Positions 1-10,371 of a stretch of 64,000 nucleotides of DNA are shown here, in pieces. The position numbers and the translations under genes are program-made. Within the stretch, counting starts at the first letter, position 1; every line of letters begins with the position of its first letter. The DNA comes from Paracoccaceae bacterium (lineage in GTDB: Bacteria; Pseudomonadota; Alphaproteobacteria; Rhodobacterales; Rhodobacteraceae), in NCBI GenBank assembly GCA_022824005.1, contig JAJEBG010000016.1, positions 123,309 through 187,308 on the forward strand, given 5' to 3'. Below the pieces are notes generated by a model. The model saw nothing but the letters and a program-made list of their open reading frames with translations, made no database searches and had not been told where the DNA came from.

Positions 1-427
1 CCTATTGCTGTTCTTTTAGACATAAATATTGTCCTATTTTCCGAATCTTGGATATCGACCTCATTGTTATAAAATGGGATTTTTCGCTCAGAATTTGCCA
101 TTGAATACCAAAAGTGACCCATCTTAAGTTCTTCCGTTTCGATGTCGCATAAGGCGATAGATTGCAATCATCGTTGTATGCTTGGCCGTCTCGGTAATCC
201 GTCTTGGATTGATATGAGAAATCGCAAGAATGACTGAGACTGAACGAGTTCGACGTGGCCTACCAACCTAAATTGTTCACGCGGCGGCTTTTGACCTCTC
301 CCATATCAGCTTCATTTGATTGATTGCCCAGAATATTGATTTTCTGACTGTCCATCTTTAGACAGTTGGTTTGTGTATTCCTCTTTGCAGCAGTACCAAG
401 AATGGGAGCAAAAGAAGGGCCGATCGG
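1..427. other. Left-edge non-coding stretch
   Basis: No open frame of convincing length or composition is visible on either strand. The stretch is AT-rich and lies upstream of the AI-2E-type permease, so it probably holds that operon's promoter and perhaps the 5' side of a gene beyond the window. A 14-nt direct repeat (TAGACAGTTGGTTT) occurs at 359-372 and again at 445-458, inside the start of the permease gene. Confidence 0.5.
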
Positions 428-1501
428 ATGGCTTGGTCAACAAATAGACAGTTGGTTTTTTGGGGATTTGGCATTCTCCTTTTTTTCCTCATTGTGTGGC
501 GGCTTGGTGATGTATTGCTTCCATTCGTTGTCGGTATGGCACTAGCTTACCTACTCAACCCACTTGCGAGTCGGCTTCAGAGTTGGGGCCTCTCAAGATT
601 TTTTGCCACCGCTATCATTTCTTTGGTGGGCTTATCCATTGTCGTTTTGGTGATTGTGGCGGTGCTTCCTTACCTTGTTGGTCAACTTCTTGAGTTGGTG
701 AACCATTTGCCAAAAATAACAAAAGCCCTGCAAGAATGGATCAATTCTTTAGCGGTCAAATTTGCCCCCTCCTTGGTCAGTGAAACCTTTCAACTCTCAA
801 CAGCTCTTGAGAATTTTGGAGTCGCCGCGGGTTTGGTCGCCAAGTCTGTGGTTGAAAGTACCTTCTCTATTGGAATGGGGGCCTTTCATCTATCAATCTT
901 CGTTCTCGTTGTTCCGGTGGTCATGGTCTACATGTTGGGCGATTGGCAAATCACCATTGACAAACTCAATCAATGGCTGCCTCGCGATCATGCCAACAGC
1001 ATCCGTCAGTTGGTTTATGAAATTGATCAAGCATTATCAGGATTTGTCCGTGGACAATTGACAGTTTGTGTCATTATTGGCATTGCCTATGCTTTAGCTT
1101 TGGAACTGCTCGGCTTAGATTATGGCGGTGTCATCGGACTGCTAGCCGGGTTCTTGTCCTTTATTCCATTTGTAGGTTCCATCGGCGGCGGTGCTTTGGC
1201 TATAGGCGTGGCCCTTTTTCAGTTTTGGTCTGAGCCCGTCTGGATATTTGCGGTGTTGGCCGTCTTCGTCGCTGGTCAGATCATTGAAGGAAATATCCTA
1301 ACGCCGAGACTGGTCGGTCAATCGGTAGGTCTCCACCCCGTCTGGTTACTCTTGGCTCTCTCCGCTTTTGCAAGTTTGTTTGGTTTTGTTGGTATGCTCT
1401 TGGCAGTGCCTTTGGCGGCCATCGTCGGTGTTTTGTCACGCTTTGCGATAAAGCAATATCTCTTAAGCCCGCTCTATAAAGGTCATGGCAAGTCAGAGTG
1501 A
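428..1501 (+). CDS. AI-2E family transporter (PerM/YhhT-like permease)
   Basis: Predicted inner-membrane permease of about 357 residues, the usual size of the AI-2E exporter/PerM family. Several hydrophobic segments are visible: an N-terminal pair, a long soluble or amphipathic stretch, and a C-terminal block rich in Gly, Phe and Leu with the family-typical FIPFVGSIGGG and EGNILTPRLVG motifs. The frame can be extended to a TTG at 371, but the ATG at 428, preceded by a weak GAAGGG, gives an N-terminus that runs straight into the first helix. The 3' end overlaps the Hda-like gene by 17 nt, so the two are likely cotranscribed. The substrate cannot be told from sequence; the family includes AI-2 exporters and Na+/H+ antiporter-like proteins. 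Confidence 0.85.
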   Translation: MAWSTNRQLVFWGFGILLFFLIVWRLGDVLLPFVVGMALAYLLNPLASRLQSWGLSRFFATAIISLVGLSIVVLVIVAVLPYLVGQLLELVNHLPKITKALQEWINSLAVKFAPSLVSETFQLSTALENFGVAAGLVAKSVVESTFSIGMGAFHLSIFVLVVPVVMVYMLGDWQITIDKLNQWLPRDHANSIRQLVYEIDQALSGFVRGQLTVCVIIGIAYALALELLGLDYGGVIGLLAGFLSFIPFVGSIGGGALAIGVALFQFWSEPVWIFAVLAVFVAGQIIEGNILTPRLVGQSVGLHPVWLLLALSAFASLFGFVGMLLAVPLAAIVGVLSRFAIKQYLLSPLYKGHGKSE

Positions 1502-2195
1502 AAACCATTTTTCCCCTCTACTTGGGTTGAACACGCCGCCATCGCTGCGAGATGAAGATTTTATTCGCTCAGATTGCAACCGCGTTGCTTACCATCACGT
1601 CTTGGTCGAAAAAAACTGGCCTGAAGGGAGACTGATTGTCACTGGACCGGCAAAAAGCGGCAAAACCCATCTCGTGAAAATTTGGGCTCGACAGACCAAC
1701 GCGTTGATTATGAACTGCAATGACTTGGCGTGCGAGAGTAAAGTGGCAGCGGCCCGTGAGGGTCAAGCAACCGTCGTTTTGCATGCCAACAATGTGGCAG
1801 GTCACCCAAGCAAGGAAATCGCGTTGTTTCACATGTGCAATCACGTAGCCACAAGGCCAGGCCATCAACTGTTGTTGTTGGCCCGACAAAGCCCTGTGAA
1901 ATGGTCGATTGAACTAGCCGATTTGGCAAGCCGTTTACAAGGAAGTCGCATTGCCGCGATCGCCGCACCTGATGACCAACTCATGGCTGCTTTACTGACA
2001 AAATTGTTTGCAGATCGGCAAATTTCCGTTAGAAAGAATATCATTAACTTTATCTTACCCCGCATGGAACGCAGCTTTAATTCTGCTCAAAAACTCGTGG
2101 CTGAAATGGATCGACGGGGCATGTCAACTGGCCGACAAATTACCCTTTCGATAGCCGCCGCCTCGCTCGCTTCGGTCACCAAGAGCAATGACTAA
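1485..2195 (+). CDS. Hda-like DnaA-related ATPase
   Basis: A 236-residue AAA+ protein related to the ATPase core of DnaA and to Hda/HdaA. With the sliding clamp, Hda stimulates ATP hydrolysis by DnaA and so prevents over-initiation. A P-loop (GPAKSGKTHL, about residues 54-63) sits in the correct place, the C-terminal half looks like a lid domain, and there is no DnaA-type DNA-binding domain. The short N-terminus (NHFSPLLGLNTPPSLRDEDF) may carry the clamp-binding segment. The gene overlaps its upstream neighbour by 17 nt and ppk by 8 nt, which implies translational coupling. The permease-hda-ppk order is, as I recall, common in alphaproteobacteria. The family call is firm; its regulatory activity here is inferred. 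Confidence 0.82.
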   Translation: MASQSENHFSPLLGLNTPPSLRDEDFIRSDCNRVAYHHVLVEKNWPEGRLIVTGPAKSGKTHLVKIWARQTNALIMNCNDLACESKVAAAREGQATVVLHANNVAGHPSKEIALFHMCNHVATRPGHQLLLLARQSPVKWSIELADLASRLQGSRIAAIAAPDDQLMAALLTKLFADRQISVRKNIINFILPRMERSFNSAQKLVAEMDRRGMSTGRQITLSIAAASLASVTKSND

Positions 2196-4383
2196 ACATT
2201 CTCAATTGCCATTTACCAACGCCGATTTTCTGAACGGTGATTTTCCCTCCCCCGTCGGCACGCCACGAGTTGAAGTGTTAGGGCCAAAACGATTCTTTAA
2301 CCGTGAATTGTCGTGGTTGGCGTTTAACTGGAGAGTGTTGAATGAGGCACAGAATTCAGATGTACCTCTACTTGAGAGAGTGCGTTTTCTGGCCATATCG
2401 GCAGCCAATCTTGACGAATTTTATACCGTTCGTGTGGCCGGATTGCTTGAGTTGGCGGCCGCGGGCGACCAGCATGCCGCAGCAGATGGACTTCTGCCAT
2501 CTGAACAACTTGATGCGATCAATAAAGACACATTGAAACTCTTGACGGTGCAACAGCAAGTTTGGAATGAGTTGAAATCCGATTTGGAGAAAGAGGGCGT
2601 TTGCTTGCTAGAGGGATCTGACTTAAACAAAGAGGAACAAGCTTTTTTGGATGATATCTTCATTGAGAAAGTGTTTCCCGTCCTCACCCCCCTTGCCATT
2701 GACCCCGCACACCCTTTCCCTTTCATTCCCAATGCTGGCTTTACATTAGCCTTGTGGTTAGAGAGTTCAACCGGCACACTGCAAGCACTGATTCCGATTC
2801 CCGAACAGATTGACCGTTTCATCCAACTGACCGATGGCACGCGAGGGGAAAAGCGATTTATTCCCCTTGAAGAACTCTTGGTTGAAAAGATCGGTTTCAT
2901 ATTTCCGGGATACAAAGTCATTGAAAAACTTGCCTTTCGAATCTTACGGGACAGTGATCTTGAGCTGGAAGAAGAAGCAGAAGATCTGGTGCGGGAATTT
3001 GAAATCGCCCTCAAACGTCGTCGCCGCGGTGATGTCATCCATCTTTCACTCGCAGGTGGTGGTCAAAAAAGACTCCCCGACCTCATCAAAAAAGAACTCA
3101 AAATGGCCGATGGTGACATTTTCTCGCTGGACGGCATGGTCGGTCTCGCCGACTTGGAAGAACTCGTTCTTGAAGAACGTAACGATTTGTTATGGCCAAT
3201 GATGTCGCCCCGTGTACCCGAACGCGTTCGCGATCATGACGGTGATATGTTCAAAGCCATTCGACAAAAAGATATGTTGTTGCACCATCCATACGAGACC
3301 TTTGACATGGTTGTGCGCTTTCTTCGTCAGGCCGCCCATGACCCGAAAGTCGTCGCGATCAAGCAAACCTTGTATCGAACGTCGTATGATAGCCCCATCG
3401 TTGCGGCCCTCTGCACCGCCGCCGAAAACGGAAAATCCGTCACGGCGCTTGTGGAACTCAAGGCACGATTTGATGAAGCCGCCAACATACGCCAATCACG
3501 ACGCTTGGAGAGGGCGGGAGCTCACGTGGTCTACGGATTCTTGAATCTAAAAACCCATGCCAAAGTTTCAACCGTGGTGCGACGTGAGGATGATCGGCTC
3601 GTTACATACACTCATTATGGAACAGGCAATTATCACCCCATTACGGCCCGAATTTACACAGATCTCAGTCTTTTCACCTGCAGCGCTGCCGCGGGTCGCG
3701 ATGCAACAAAACTGGTGAATTTTGTCTCTGGGTATGCCCCTCCTGATCGTCTTGAGAGATTATCTGTTGCACCCATCAATTTGCGATCCACGCTTCTTGA
3801 ATGCATTCAAAACGAGATTAATTTGGTCAAGAAAAATAAAAAGGGTGAGATCTGGGCAAAGATGAATTCACTCATTGATCCCGAAGTGATTCAAGCCCTT
3901 TACGAAGCGAGCAATGCGGGGGTCAGAACAACTCTGGTCATTCGCGGTATCTGTGGACTTCGCCCCGGTATTCAAGGATTGTCAGAAAATATTCGAGTGA
4001 AATCAGTAGTTGGCCGATTCCTAGAGCATTCACGAATTGTCTGTTTTGGAAACGGCAAATCATTACCTTCAAAAAATGCCCGAGTCTTCATCTCCTCGGC
4101 CGATTGGATGGAACGCAATCTCAATCGGCGAGTTGAAACCCTTGTTGAAATCGAAAATGCCACTGTTCGTGAGCAGGTGGTCAGTCAAATTATGGCCGCC
4201 AATCTTGCTGACCAAGCACAAAGTTGGATTCTCCGTCATGACGGAACCTATGTACGACATAAGGGTCCAGCGGACGAGAAGACCTTTAATTGCCATCAAT
4301 TCTTTCTTGAAAACCCCTCACTCTCTGGTCGAGGCTCCGCCGGAGCAAAGGATGTCATCAAACTCGCCCATTCCAGTGATTGA
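2188..4383 (+). CDS. ppk: Polyphosphate kinase 1
   Basis: PPK1 polymerises the gamma-phosphate of ATP into polyphosphate, reversibly. At 731 residues it is the normal size. The N-terminal domain opens with FFNRELSWLAFNWRVL, followed by the head domain and two phospholipase-D-like C-terminal domains. The autophosphorylated histidine is probably the one in LNLKTHAKVS, and a second conserved histidine lies in GRFLEHSRI. Arginine-rich phosphate-binding positions (SSADWMERNLNRRVE) are present. The start overlaps the hda stop by 8 nt and ppx begins 21 nt after its stop, so polyphosphate synthesis and breakdown are encoded in one unit. Confidence 0.96.
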   Translation: MTKHSQLPFTNADFLNGDFPSPVGTPRVEVLGPKRFFNRELSWLAFNWRVLNEAQNSDVPLLERVRFLAISAANLDEFYTVRVAGLLELAAAGDQHAAADGLLPSEQLDAINKDTLKLLTVQQQVWNELKSDLEKEGVCLLEGSDLNKEEQAFLDDIFIEKVFPVLTPLAIDPAHPFPFIPNAGFTLALWLESSTGTLQALIPIPEQIDRFIQLTDGTRGEKRFIPLEELLVEKIGFIFPGYKVIEKLAFRILRDSDLELEEEAEDLVREFEIALKRRRRGDVIHLSLAGGGQKRLPDLIKKELKMADGDIFSLDGMVGLADLEELVLEERNDLLWPMMSPRVPERVRDHDGDMFKAIRQKDMLLHHPYETFDMVVRFLRQAAHDPKVVAIKQTLYRTSYDSPIVAALCTAAENGKSVTALVELKARFDEAANIRQSRRLERAGAHVVYGFLNLKTHAKVSTVVRREDDRLVTYTHYGTGNYHPITARIYTDLSLFTCSAAAGRDATKLVNFVSGYAPPDRLERLSVAPINLRSTLLECIQNEINLVKKNKKGEIWAKMNSLIDPEVIQALYEASNAGVRTTLVIRGICGLRPGIQGLSENIRVKSVVGRFLEHSRIVCFGNGKSLPSKNARVFISSADWMERNLNRRVETLVEIENATVREQVVSQIMAANLADQAQSWILRHDGTYVRHKGPADEKTFNCHQFFLENPSLSGRGSAGAKDVIKLAHSSD

Positions 4384-4404
4384 ACGATCGCGCGCCTCAC
4401 TTCC

Positions 4405-5901
4405 ATGACGGACATCTCTTCATCATTCTCCACCATGGACAAAATGGGGCGTCATGGCATTATTGATGTGGGCTCGAATTCAGTCCGACTCGTTGTTTTC
4501 GATGGTGCCACACGCTCGCCTGCCTACTTCTTCAATGAGAAAGTTCATTGTGCCCTTGGGGCTTCGCTCCTCAAAACGGGGCGATTGAGCCAAGAGGGCA
4601 AAAGACGGGCTTTGCGAGCCATAAAACGATTCGCTTTGCTCGCCGAAGGAATGCAACTGTCATCCCTTTCAGCCATAGCAACGGCCGCCGTCCGAGAGGC
4701 TTGTGACGGTCGCCAATTCTGTGATGAAGTCGAAGCTAAGACGGGCATTGTTATCAAAGTGACTAGCGGCGAGGACGAAGCAAGACTCGCCGCTCAAGGA
4801 GTCATCCTAGGATGGCCCGATGCCGAAGGTCTCGTCTGTGATCTCGGGGGATCGTCGACCGAACTCGTCGAAGTGACTAACCGCCGCATTGGAGAGGCTT
4901 TGACAACCCGAATTGGACATTTGTCGAATAGCCAACAGAATTGCACAGGCAAGAATGTCAATAAATTGGTCCGAAAGACGATTGCCCAAACTCGGCATAA
5001 ACTCCATCGCTCGTATCATACTCTTTTCTTGGTCGGGGGATCATGGCGGGTTATTGCGCGCCTCGACATGGAACGGAATAATTACCCTCTGAAAGTTCTT
5101 AATGAATACAGAATAACCCCTAAATCCGCCCTCAAAACCATTTCTTGGGCGAATCGGTTGGGATATGAAAGACTCCGCATGAAGGACATCGTTCAGCCGA
5201 CCAGATTGCAGAGTCTGTCCGTGAGTGGAATCATTTTGAAAGAACTCATCGCGCAATATGAACCAAGCATGATCAGCGTCTCCGCTTATGGTATTCGTGA
5301 GGGTCTGCTCTTTGAAAGGATGCCCGAGCCACTTCGAAGGCGCGACCCGCTCATTGAAGCTTGCCGTTATTCTGAATATTCATCGGCACGATTACCCGGT
5401 TTCGGACAGACATTGTTCCACTTTGTTAAACCCTTATTCAACGCCCAGTCCGAGCACACTCATCGGCTTATTCAAGCTGCCTGCCTCCTGCATGATGTCA
5501 CGTGGCGGGCCCATCCAGATTACCGGGCCCACATCAGTTTCGATAACGCGACCCGCGCCAATCTCGGTGGCATTGATCATCCGGGACGAATTTTTCTCGC
5601 CCTTTCTTTGTTTCATCGCTACCGCAACCAATTGGGGGATCCACCGGGCAATTATATTCACCTTTTGGATGCAAATGCGGTTAGGCAAGCCACTATTCTA
5701 GGCAAGGCGATGCGATTTGGGGCCATGTTCTCTGCGACATCGACGGAGAAAATCGGGCGATTGAAATTTCGTGCAAAGAAACATGTCTTGACTTTGTTTC
5801 TACCTAAATCCTTTGAAGATATGTATGGTGAGGTGGTTGAAGCGCGCTTTGAGGCGCTTGCACGGGCCATGGATTGCCAGCCTGAACTCGAAACCATATA
5901 G
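4405..5901 (+). CDS. ppx: Exopolyphosphatase (Ppx/GppA family)
   Basis: A 498-residue member of the ASKHA-fold Ppx/GppA phosphatases, which remove terminal phosphates from polyphosphate and may also act on pppGpp. The first phosphate-binding loop (IDVGSNSVRLVVFDG) and second loop (CDLGGSSTELVEV) are intact, with the conserved Glu of the GEDEARLAAQGV region between them. The C-terminal 200 residues form the HD-like helical extension seen in longer members. The start is uncertain: ATG 4405 has no clear ribosome site, and ATGs at 4435 and 4447 are alternatives. Location directly behind ppk favours polyphosphate as the substrate. Confidence 0.92.
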   Translation: MTDISSSFSTMDKMGRHGIIDVGSNSVRLVVFDGATRSPAYFFNEKVHCALGASLLKTGRLSQEGKRRALRAIKRFALLAEGMQLSSLSAIATAAVREACDGRQFCDEVEAKTGIVIKVTSGEDEARLAAQGVILGWPDAEGLVCDLGGSSTELVEVTNRRIGEALTTRIGHLSNSQQNCTGKNVNKLVRKTIAQTRHKLHRSYHTLFLVGGSWRVIARLDMERNNYPLKVLNEYRITPKSALKTISWANRLGYERLRMKDIVQPTRLQSLSVSGIILKELIAQYEPSMISVSAYGIREGLLFERMPEPLRRRDPLIEACRYSEYSSARLPGFGQTLFHFVKPLFNAQSEHTHRLIQAACLLHDVTWRAHPDYRAHISFDNATRANLGGIDHPGRIFLALSLFHRYRNQLGDPPGNYIHLLDANAVRQATILGKAMRFGAMFSATSTEKIGRLKFRAKKHVLTLFLPKSFEDMYGEVVEARFEALARAMDCQPELETI

Positions 5902-5929
5902 CCAAAATCATTTTTTGGAGCCTTAAAGA

Positions 5930-7273
5930 ATGCGCTTATCGCGATATTTTTTGCCCGTCCTTCGTGAAACGCCCGCTGACGCACAAATCGCCAGTCATCG
6001 CCTCATGCTCAGAGCTGGCATGATTCAACAGGCTTCAGCCGGTATTTACTCTTGGATGCCTCTCGGCCTGCGAGTATTGAAAAGACTTGAGCAGATTGTC
6101 CATGAAGAGCAAATGGCCGCCGGTCACATCCCTTTGCTCATGCCAACTTTGCAGCCCGCTTCACTATGGCAGGAGTCAGGCCGCTATGACGATTACGGAC
6201 AAGAAATGCTCCGTATCACCGACCGTCAAGAGCGACGCTTGGTCTACGGGCCAACGAACGAAGAACTCATCACGGATATCTTCCGTCGCCATGTCAATTC
6301 GTATCGCGACTTGCCTTTGACACTTTACCATATCCAGTGGAAATTCCGTGATGAGATCCGCCCCCGATTTGGCATCATGCGCGGTCGTGAATTCCTGATG
6401 AAAGATGGTTACAATTTTGATGTCGACAAGGACTCCGCGCTCCACGCCTATAATCGACACATGGTCTCTTATCTCAACACTTACGAGAAAATGGGGCTAA
6501 AAGCGATTCCGATGCGGGCGAGCGCCGGCCCAATCGGTGGCACGCACAGTCACGAATTTCTGGTTCTTGCCGAGACGGGCGAGTCTGAAGTCTATTTTGA
6601 CAATGATATTCTTGAATTGACTGAAAGTGATCACAAGGTCGATTTTGATAATCCCCAAGAATGTGCTGAAGTCGTCAAACGTTGGACGACACCTTACGCA
6701 CGTACCGATGAAACTCATGATCCGGTGGAATTTAAAAGTCAAATTTCCCACTCTAGCCGACGTCAGTCCCGCGGTATTGAAGTCGGACAAATCTTTTATT
6801 TTGGAACCAAATATTCTGAACCGATGAACGCCTTCGTGACCAACGCGGATGGAGACCGCGTGCCGGTACATATGGGCTCTCACGGTATTGGTGTCTCTCG
6901 GCTGGTCGGTGCCATCATTGAGGCCAATCATGATGATCGCGGGATCATATGGCCGGAACCTGTTGCCCCTTTTCTAGTCGGAATCATCAATCTAGCCCCC
7001 AAGGATAAAAAGACCAATGATGTCTGCGACGATCTCAGCCGACGCCTTTCGGCCTTTGGGAAAGAGCCTCTCTATGATGATACCCATGATCGCGCCGGAT
7101 CCAAATTTGCCACTATGGACCTCATCGGCATTCCATGGCGTCTGACGGTCGGGCCCCGCGGTTTAATCAAAGGTGAAATTGAAATGAGCCACCGAAGAGG
7201 GGGGCAAACCATCATTTGCAGCCCTGATGAAGCCATAAATCGATTATGTCGAGGTAATGGCCGTCGTGAGTAA
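5930..7273 (+). CDS. proS: Prolyl-tRNA synthetase, short alphaproteobacterial type
   Basis: Charges tRNA-Pro with proline. The protein has 447 residues, about 120-130 shorter than the E. coli form, because it lacks the editing insertion between motifs 2 and 3, as is usual in alphaproteobacteria. Class II motifs are visible: motif 1 ([20 protein letters not shown]), motif 2 ([23 protein letters not shown]) and motif 3 ([14 protein letters not shown]). A C-terminal anticodon-binding domain follows (about 350-440). The start is ATG 5930, preceded by TTTTTGGAGCC. It ends 17 nt inside the lolC/E gene. Confidence 0.96.
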   Translation: MRLSRYFLPVLRETPADAQIASHRLMLRAGMIQQASAGIYSWMPLGLRVLKRLEQIVHEEQMAAGHIPLLMPTLQPASLWQESGRYDDYGQEMLRITDRQERRLVYGPTNEELITDIFRRHVNSYRDLPLTLYHIQWKFRDEIRPRFGIMRGREFLMKDGYNFDVDKDSALHAYNRHMVSYLNTYEKMGLKAIPMRASAGPIGGTHSHEFLVLAETGESEVYFDNDILELTESDHKVDFDNPQECAEVVKRWTTPYARTDETHDPVEFKSQISHSSRRQSRGIEVGQIFYFGTKYSEPMNAFVTNADGDRVPVHMGSHGIGVSRLVGAIIEANHDDRGIIWPEPVAPFLVGIINLAPKDKKTNDVCDDLSRRLSAFGKEPLYDDTHDRAGSKFATMDLIGIPWRLTVGPRGLIKGEIEMSHRRGGQTIICSPDEAINRLCRGNGRRE

Positions 7274-8570
7274 TGACCGTTTAAGACATGGAGGGGCCCG
7301 CCCCTTCTCGCCCTTTGAATGGATGATTGCCTACCGTTATCTCAAATCAAAGCGAAGCCAAGGTGGCGTTAGTGCCATGACCATCATTTCGGTGATTGGC
7401 ATCACCATCGCAGTATTCGCACTTGTCGCCACACTTGCCGTTCGCACCGGTTTTCGAAGCGAATTCATGGCAACAGTATTGGGAGCGAATGCACATATTT
7501 CATTATATTCGGGAATCTACACGACCGAAGAGGGGCAAAAATCTACTTCTATCTTGGGCTTTGAAAACTTAATTCCTGCTCTTCATCAAATCGACGGTGT
7601 CAGTCGGGCGACGCCCCTTGTGCGAGCGCAACTTCTCGCTTCATCAGAAATTCGTAATGCGGGCGTTGAATTGTTCGGCACGAGGCCTGCCGACTTTGCG
7701 ACGCTCCCATTAATTGCCAACCCTGAAGAGTCGATTGGCCAACTCGAAGATTTTGCGAGGGGAATCGCCATCGGCACTGGTGTCGCAAGGGAATTGGGTG
7801 TCAGCGTTGGCGATCAAATTCGCCTTATCTCGCCAGACGGTGTCAAGACCGCATTCGGCACCACCCCGCGAATCAACAGTTACGAGATCACTTATATTTT
7901 TGGAGTCGGCCGTTTCGATATCGACCGAGTGCGCGTTTACTTACCCTTTTCCGAGGCACAGCGTTTCTTGAATCGTGAAGAACAGGTGGATGAAATCGAG
8001 ATTTTTGTTGCCGAGCCTGCAGAAATAGACAAAATCAAGGCGGCTCTATTAGACGTCGCGGGCGATGGATTTTATGCTTGGTCGTGGAAAGATTCGTCGG
8101 GGGCCTTCCTGCGCGCCCTCCAGATGGAGGATAATGTGATGTTTATTATCCTCTCAATCCTTGTTCTCATCGCGACCTCCAATATTATTTCGGGCCTTGT
8201 CATGCTGGTCAAAAACAAAGGCCGTGACATTGGTATTTTGCGCACGATTGGTCTCAGCCAAGGGGCTGTCATGCGTGTCTTTTTCATCTGTGGCGCCTCC
8301 ATCGGTTTGATTGGTACCGTGATGGGTGTGGCACTCGGATGTCTATTTGCCATCAATATTGACCCCATTTTTAATTTTGTAAATTGGATGGCCGGCGGGG
8401 GTGTTTGGGACCCAAATGTCAGATTTCTTTCAAGTCTGCCGGCTAAAGTTGATTTTTGGGATGTTATGAAGGCCATTTCGCTGTCGTTGTCGCTATCCTT
8501 CATCGTCACTCTTTTCCCCGCTCGCCGCGCTTCACGTCTCAATCCTTTGGACGCCCTTCGTTATGAGTGA
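7257..8570 (+). CDS. lolC: Lipoprotein-releasing system permease (LolC/LolE family)
   Basis: Inner-membrane permease of the LolCDE complex, which hands lipoproteins from the inner membrane to LolA. It has 437 residues with the typical plan: one N-terminal membrane helix after [14 protein letters not shown] ([18 protein letters not shown]), a periplasmic domain of about 220 residues, then three C-terminal helices. The conserved [11 protein letters not shown] and ending [18 protein letters not shown] are present. Only one permease gene is seen, as in many alphaproteobacteria where a single LolC/E-type (LolF-like) protein serves as a homodimer. The ATG at 7257 has GAGG upstream, overlaps proS by 17 nt and overlaps lolD by 8 nt. 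Confidence 0.93.
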   Translation: MAVVSNDRLRHGGARPFSPFEWMIAYRYLKSKRSQGGVSAMTIISVIGITIAVFALVATLAVRTGFRSEFMATVLGANAHISLYSGIYTTEEGQKSTSILGFENLIPALHQIDGVSRATPLVRAQLLASSEIRNAGVELFGTRPADFATLPLIANPEESIGQLEDFARGIAIGTGVARELGVSVGDQIRLISPDGVKTAFGTTPRINSYEITYIFGVGRFDIDRVRVYLPFSEAQRFLNREEQVDEIEIFVAEPAEIDKIKAALLDVAGDGFYAWSWKDSSGAFLRALQMEDNVMFIILSILVLIATSNIISGLVMLVKNKGRDIGILRTIGLSQGAVMRVFFICGASIGLIGTVMGVALGCLFAINIDPIFNFVNWMAGGGVWDPNVRFLSSLPAKVDFWDVMKAISLSLSLSFIVTLFPARRASRLNPLDALRYE

Positions 8571-9246
8571 CACCGCCTTCTCCCTCGACTCCATCCATAA
8601 GACTTTTGGGCGCGGCACTCTAAATGAAGTGCCTGTTCTTCAGTCAGTGTCACTGGCTATAAAGAAGGGCGAGATTGTGGGTTTGCTCGCGCCCTCTGGG
8701 GCCGGTAAATCAACCCTTTTGCATATTGCGGGGCTCCTTGATGTACCCGATCAGGGCACAATCACCATCGGTGACCAACGCATGGATAATGCATCCGATC
8801 GTCTGCGTACCCAAATGCGGCGTAGTGAGATTGGCTTTGTCTATCAGTTTCATCATCTTCTTCCAGAATTCTCCGCTCAGGAGAATGTCATGCTGCCACA
8901 ATTTGCCGATGGACGCTCGTCGCAAGAAGCGTCGGCACGGGCCATTGAACTCTTAACCAAAGTCGGTCTCGCGGGCCGCACTCAACACCGTCCGTCAGAG
9001 TTGTCAGGGGGTGAACAACAACGGGTCGCGTTATGTCGAGCTTTGGCTAACCAGCCAAACTTTATCCTCGCTGACGAGCCCACGGGAAATCTTGACCCGC
9101 AAACCGCCGATCAGGTCTTCGATACATTGCTAGAATTGGTTCGTGACACAAAACTAGCGGCTCTTATCGCGACACATAATTATGAATTGGCGGCAAGAAT
9201 GGATCGATCTCTGCGTCTCGAACACGGCTTTCTCTCGGAACTTTAA
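8563..9246 (+). CDS. lolD: Lipoprotein-releasing system ATP-binding protein
   Basis: ATPase of the Lol lipoprotein transporter, 227 residues, the family's usual length. Walker A reads APSGAGKST, the Q-loop lies in [20 protein letters not shown], the signature is LSGGEQQR, Walker B is [12 protein letters not shown] and the switch His is in ATHNYELA. The QFHHLLPEF stretch is highly typical of LolD rather than of MacB-like ATPases. It overlaps the lolC/E gene by 8 nt. Transcription then converges with the leftward gene ending at 9302; no clear intrinsic terminator is visible in the 55-nt gap. Confidence 0.94.
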   Translation: MSDTAFSLDSIHKTFGRGTLNEVPVLQSVSLAIKKGEIVGLLAPSGAGKSTLLHIAGLLDVPDQGTITIGDQRMDNASDRLRTQMRRSEIGFVYQFHHLLPEFSAQENVMLPQFADGRSSQEASARAIELLTKVGLAGRTQHRPSELSGGEQQRVALCRALANQPNFILADEPTGNLDPQTADQVFDTLLELVRDTKLAALIATHNYELAARMDRSLRLEHGFLSEL

Positions 9247-9301
9247 CTTAACCTTGTACCCATCTCTTGGCGCTATCCTCTCACATTGATTGTATAGTCT
9301 G

Positions 9302-10327
9302 TTATCCTTCCTCATGTGATTTGAAACAGAGATTCTGTAGATCAAGCCATTCTTGATCACTCACCGGCGGTGTAAACTGGGGGCTGCCTCTCCGAACTCT
9401 TGATGCCGCAATGACCTCGGTTAAATTGTTCGCCTGTGCGAAGGGTAGAATTGACAGGCCCGCGTTTTTGAAACTCACGATAAGTTCATCGCGATCGACC
9501 GGCCTTTTGTTGTTGAATATCTGCGATGTGACAAAAATTTCTAAATCGCTCTCGTCTAACTTCCTGTGCAGAAAAAAGCGCACCGCCGCGAGCAGTCCCA
9601 TCTGACGAAATAGGCTCGCGACCGAGTCCGTTTGCTGCGAGCGCAATTTCTCCTCAAGTAGGAAACCGCCAATAATGGCAAACTGGTCATGCTCGCGCAA
9701 CAGCGAGTCGGTGATAACCAGAATGCTACTCGGCAGGTGGGCTGTAACTTGGTGATGGCTACGCACCACTCTGATTTCAGCTTCACCGTTGAGAATCGTG
9801 CCAGCGAGTTTGACGAGAATTCGATCGCCGTTGATTGTGCGACAACGTTCACCTAGCAATTCATCCACAAGGGCAAATGTTCTCTCTCCAATGAAGTCCC
9901 GTTCAGAAGCCGAAACGAATCCCGCCAACCCCGCCGCTATCGGTGCCGAGAAATAGTAAATCCCAGCGAGCAGGCTCATCACCAGCAAGAAACCATAAAT
10001 TGGTAGAGACCATGACGCCTTTTGCGGACTCTCTTGTTTTTGACCGTTGGCGAGCGTTCTTTGCAACATCTCGGCAAATTGTTGATCAAATAATTCGATC
10101 GTTTCACCGCCATTTTGAGAATCGGGCGTGAAAATGGCTGGCATTTGGCCAGGATTGATTTGACGTAAAGCTTGCAACGACCAATGTGCGAGCGGTTGAT
10201 CACTCCGACTCACAATTGTGAGGTGGCTCTTCGATAGCGTCACCACTACGGGACGCCCCGCGTCATCGCGCGAGAGGTGCCACCTCGCCGATGACTCTAA
10301 CCTGAGATAGTCGTCCAGCTTTTTCAT
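9302..10327 (-). CDS. M48-peptidase-like membrane protein lacking the HExxH site
   Basis: Unnamed protein of 341 residues. Residues 1-95 form a soluble domain, 108-136 a membrane helix, and 140-300 follow the layout of M48-family metallopeptidases: a SERDFIGERTFALVDELLG segment, a beta strand ending in SSILVITDSLL, then the helix that should carry HExxH, then RQMGLLAAVRFF. Where the zinc helix should be, the sequence is IIGGFLLEEKLRSQ (about 219-232), with no HExxH. The third-ligand region (PVDRDELIVSFKNAGLSILPF) is recognisable but weak. I infer a catalytically dead M48 relative, perhaps a scaffold or inhibitor. It stands alone between lolD and the acyl-CoA synthetase operon. The family call rests on pattern similarity only. 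Confidence 0.55.
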   Translation of the reverse strand: MKKLDDYLRLESSARWHLSRDDAGRPVVVTLSKSHLTIVSRSDQPLAHWSLQALRQINPGQMPAIFTPDSQNGGETIELFDQQFAEMLQRTLANGQKQESPQKASWSLPIYGFLLVMSLLAGIYYFSAPIAAGLAGFVSASERDFIGERTFALVDELLGERCRTINGDRILVKLAGTILNGEAEIRVVRSHHQVTAHLPSSILVITDSLLREHDQFAIIGGFLLEEKLRSQQTDSVASLFRQMGLLAAVRFFLHRKLDESDLEIFVTSQIFNNKRPVDRDELIVSFKNAGLSILPFAQANNLTEVIAASRVRRGSPQFTPPVSDQEWLDLQNLCFKSHEEG

Positions 10328-10371
10328 CGATTTGGCTGTGATTTTTTCCCTTATCCATGGTCAAGAATTGC

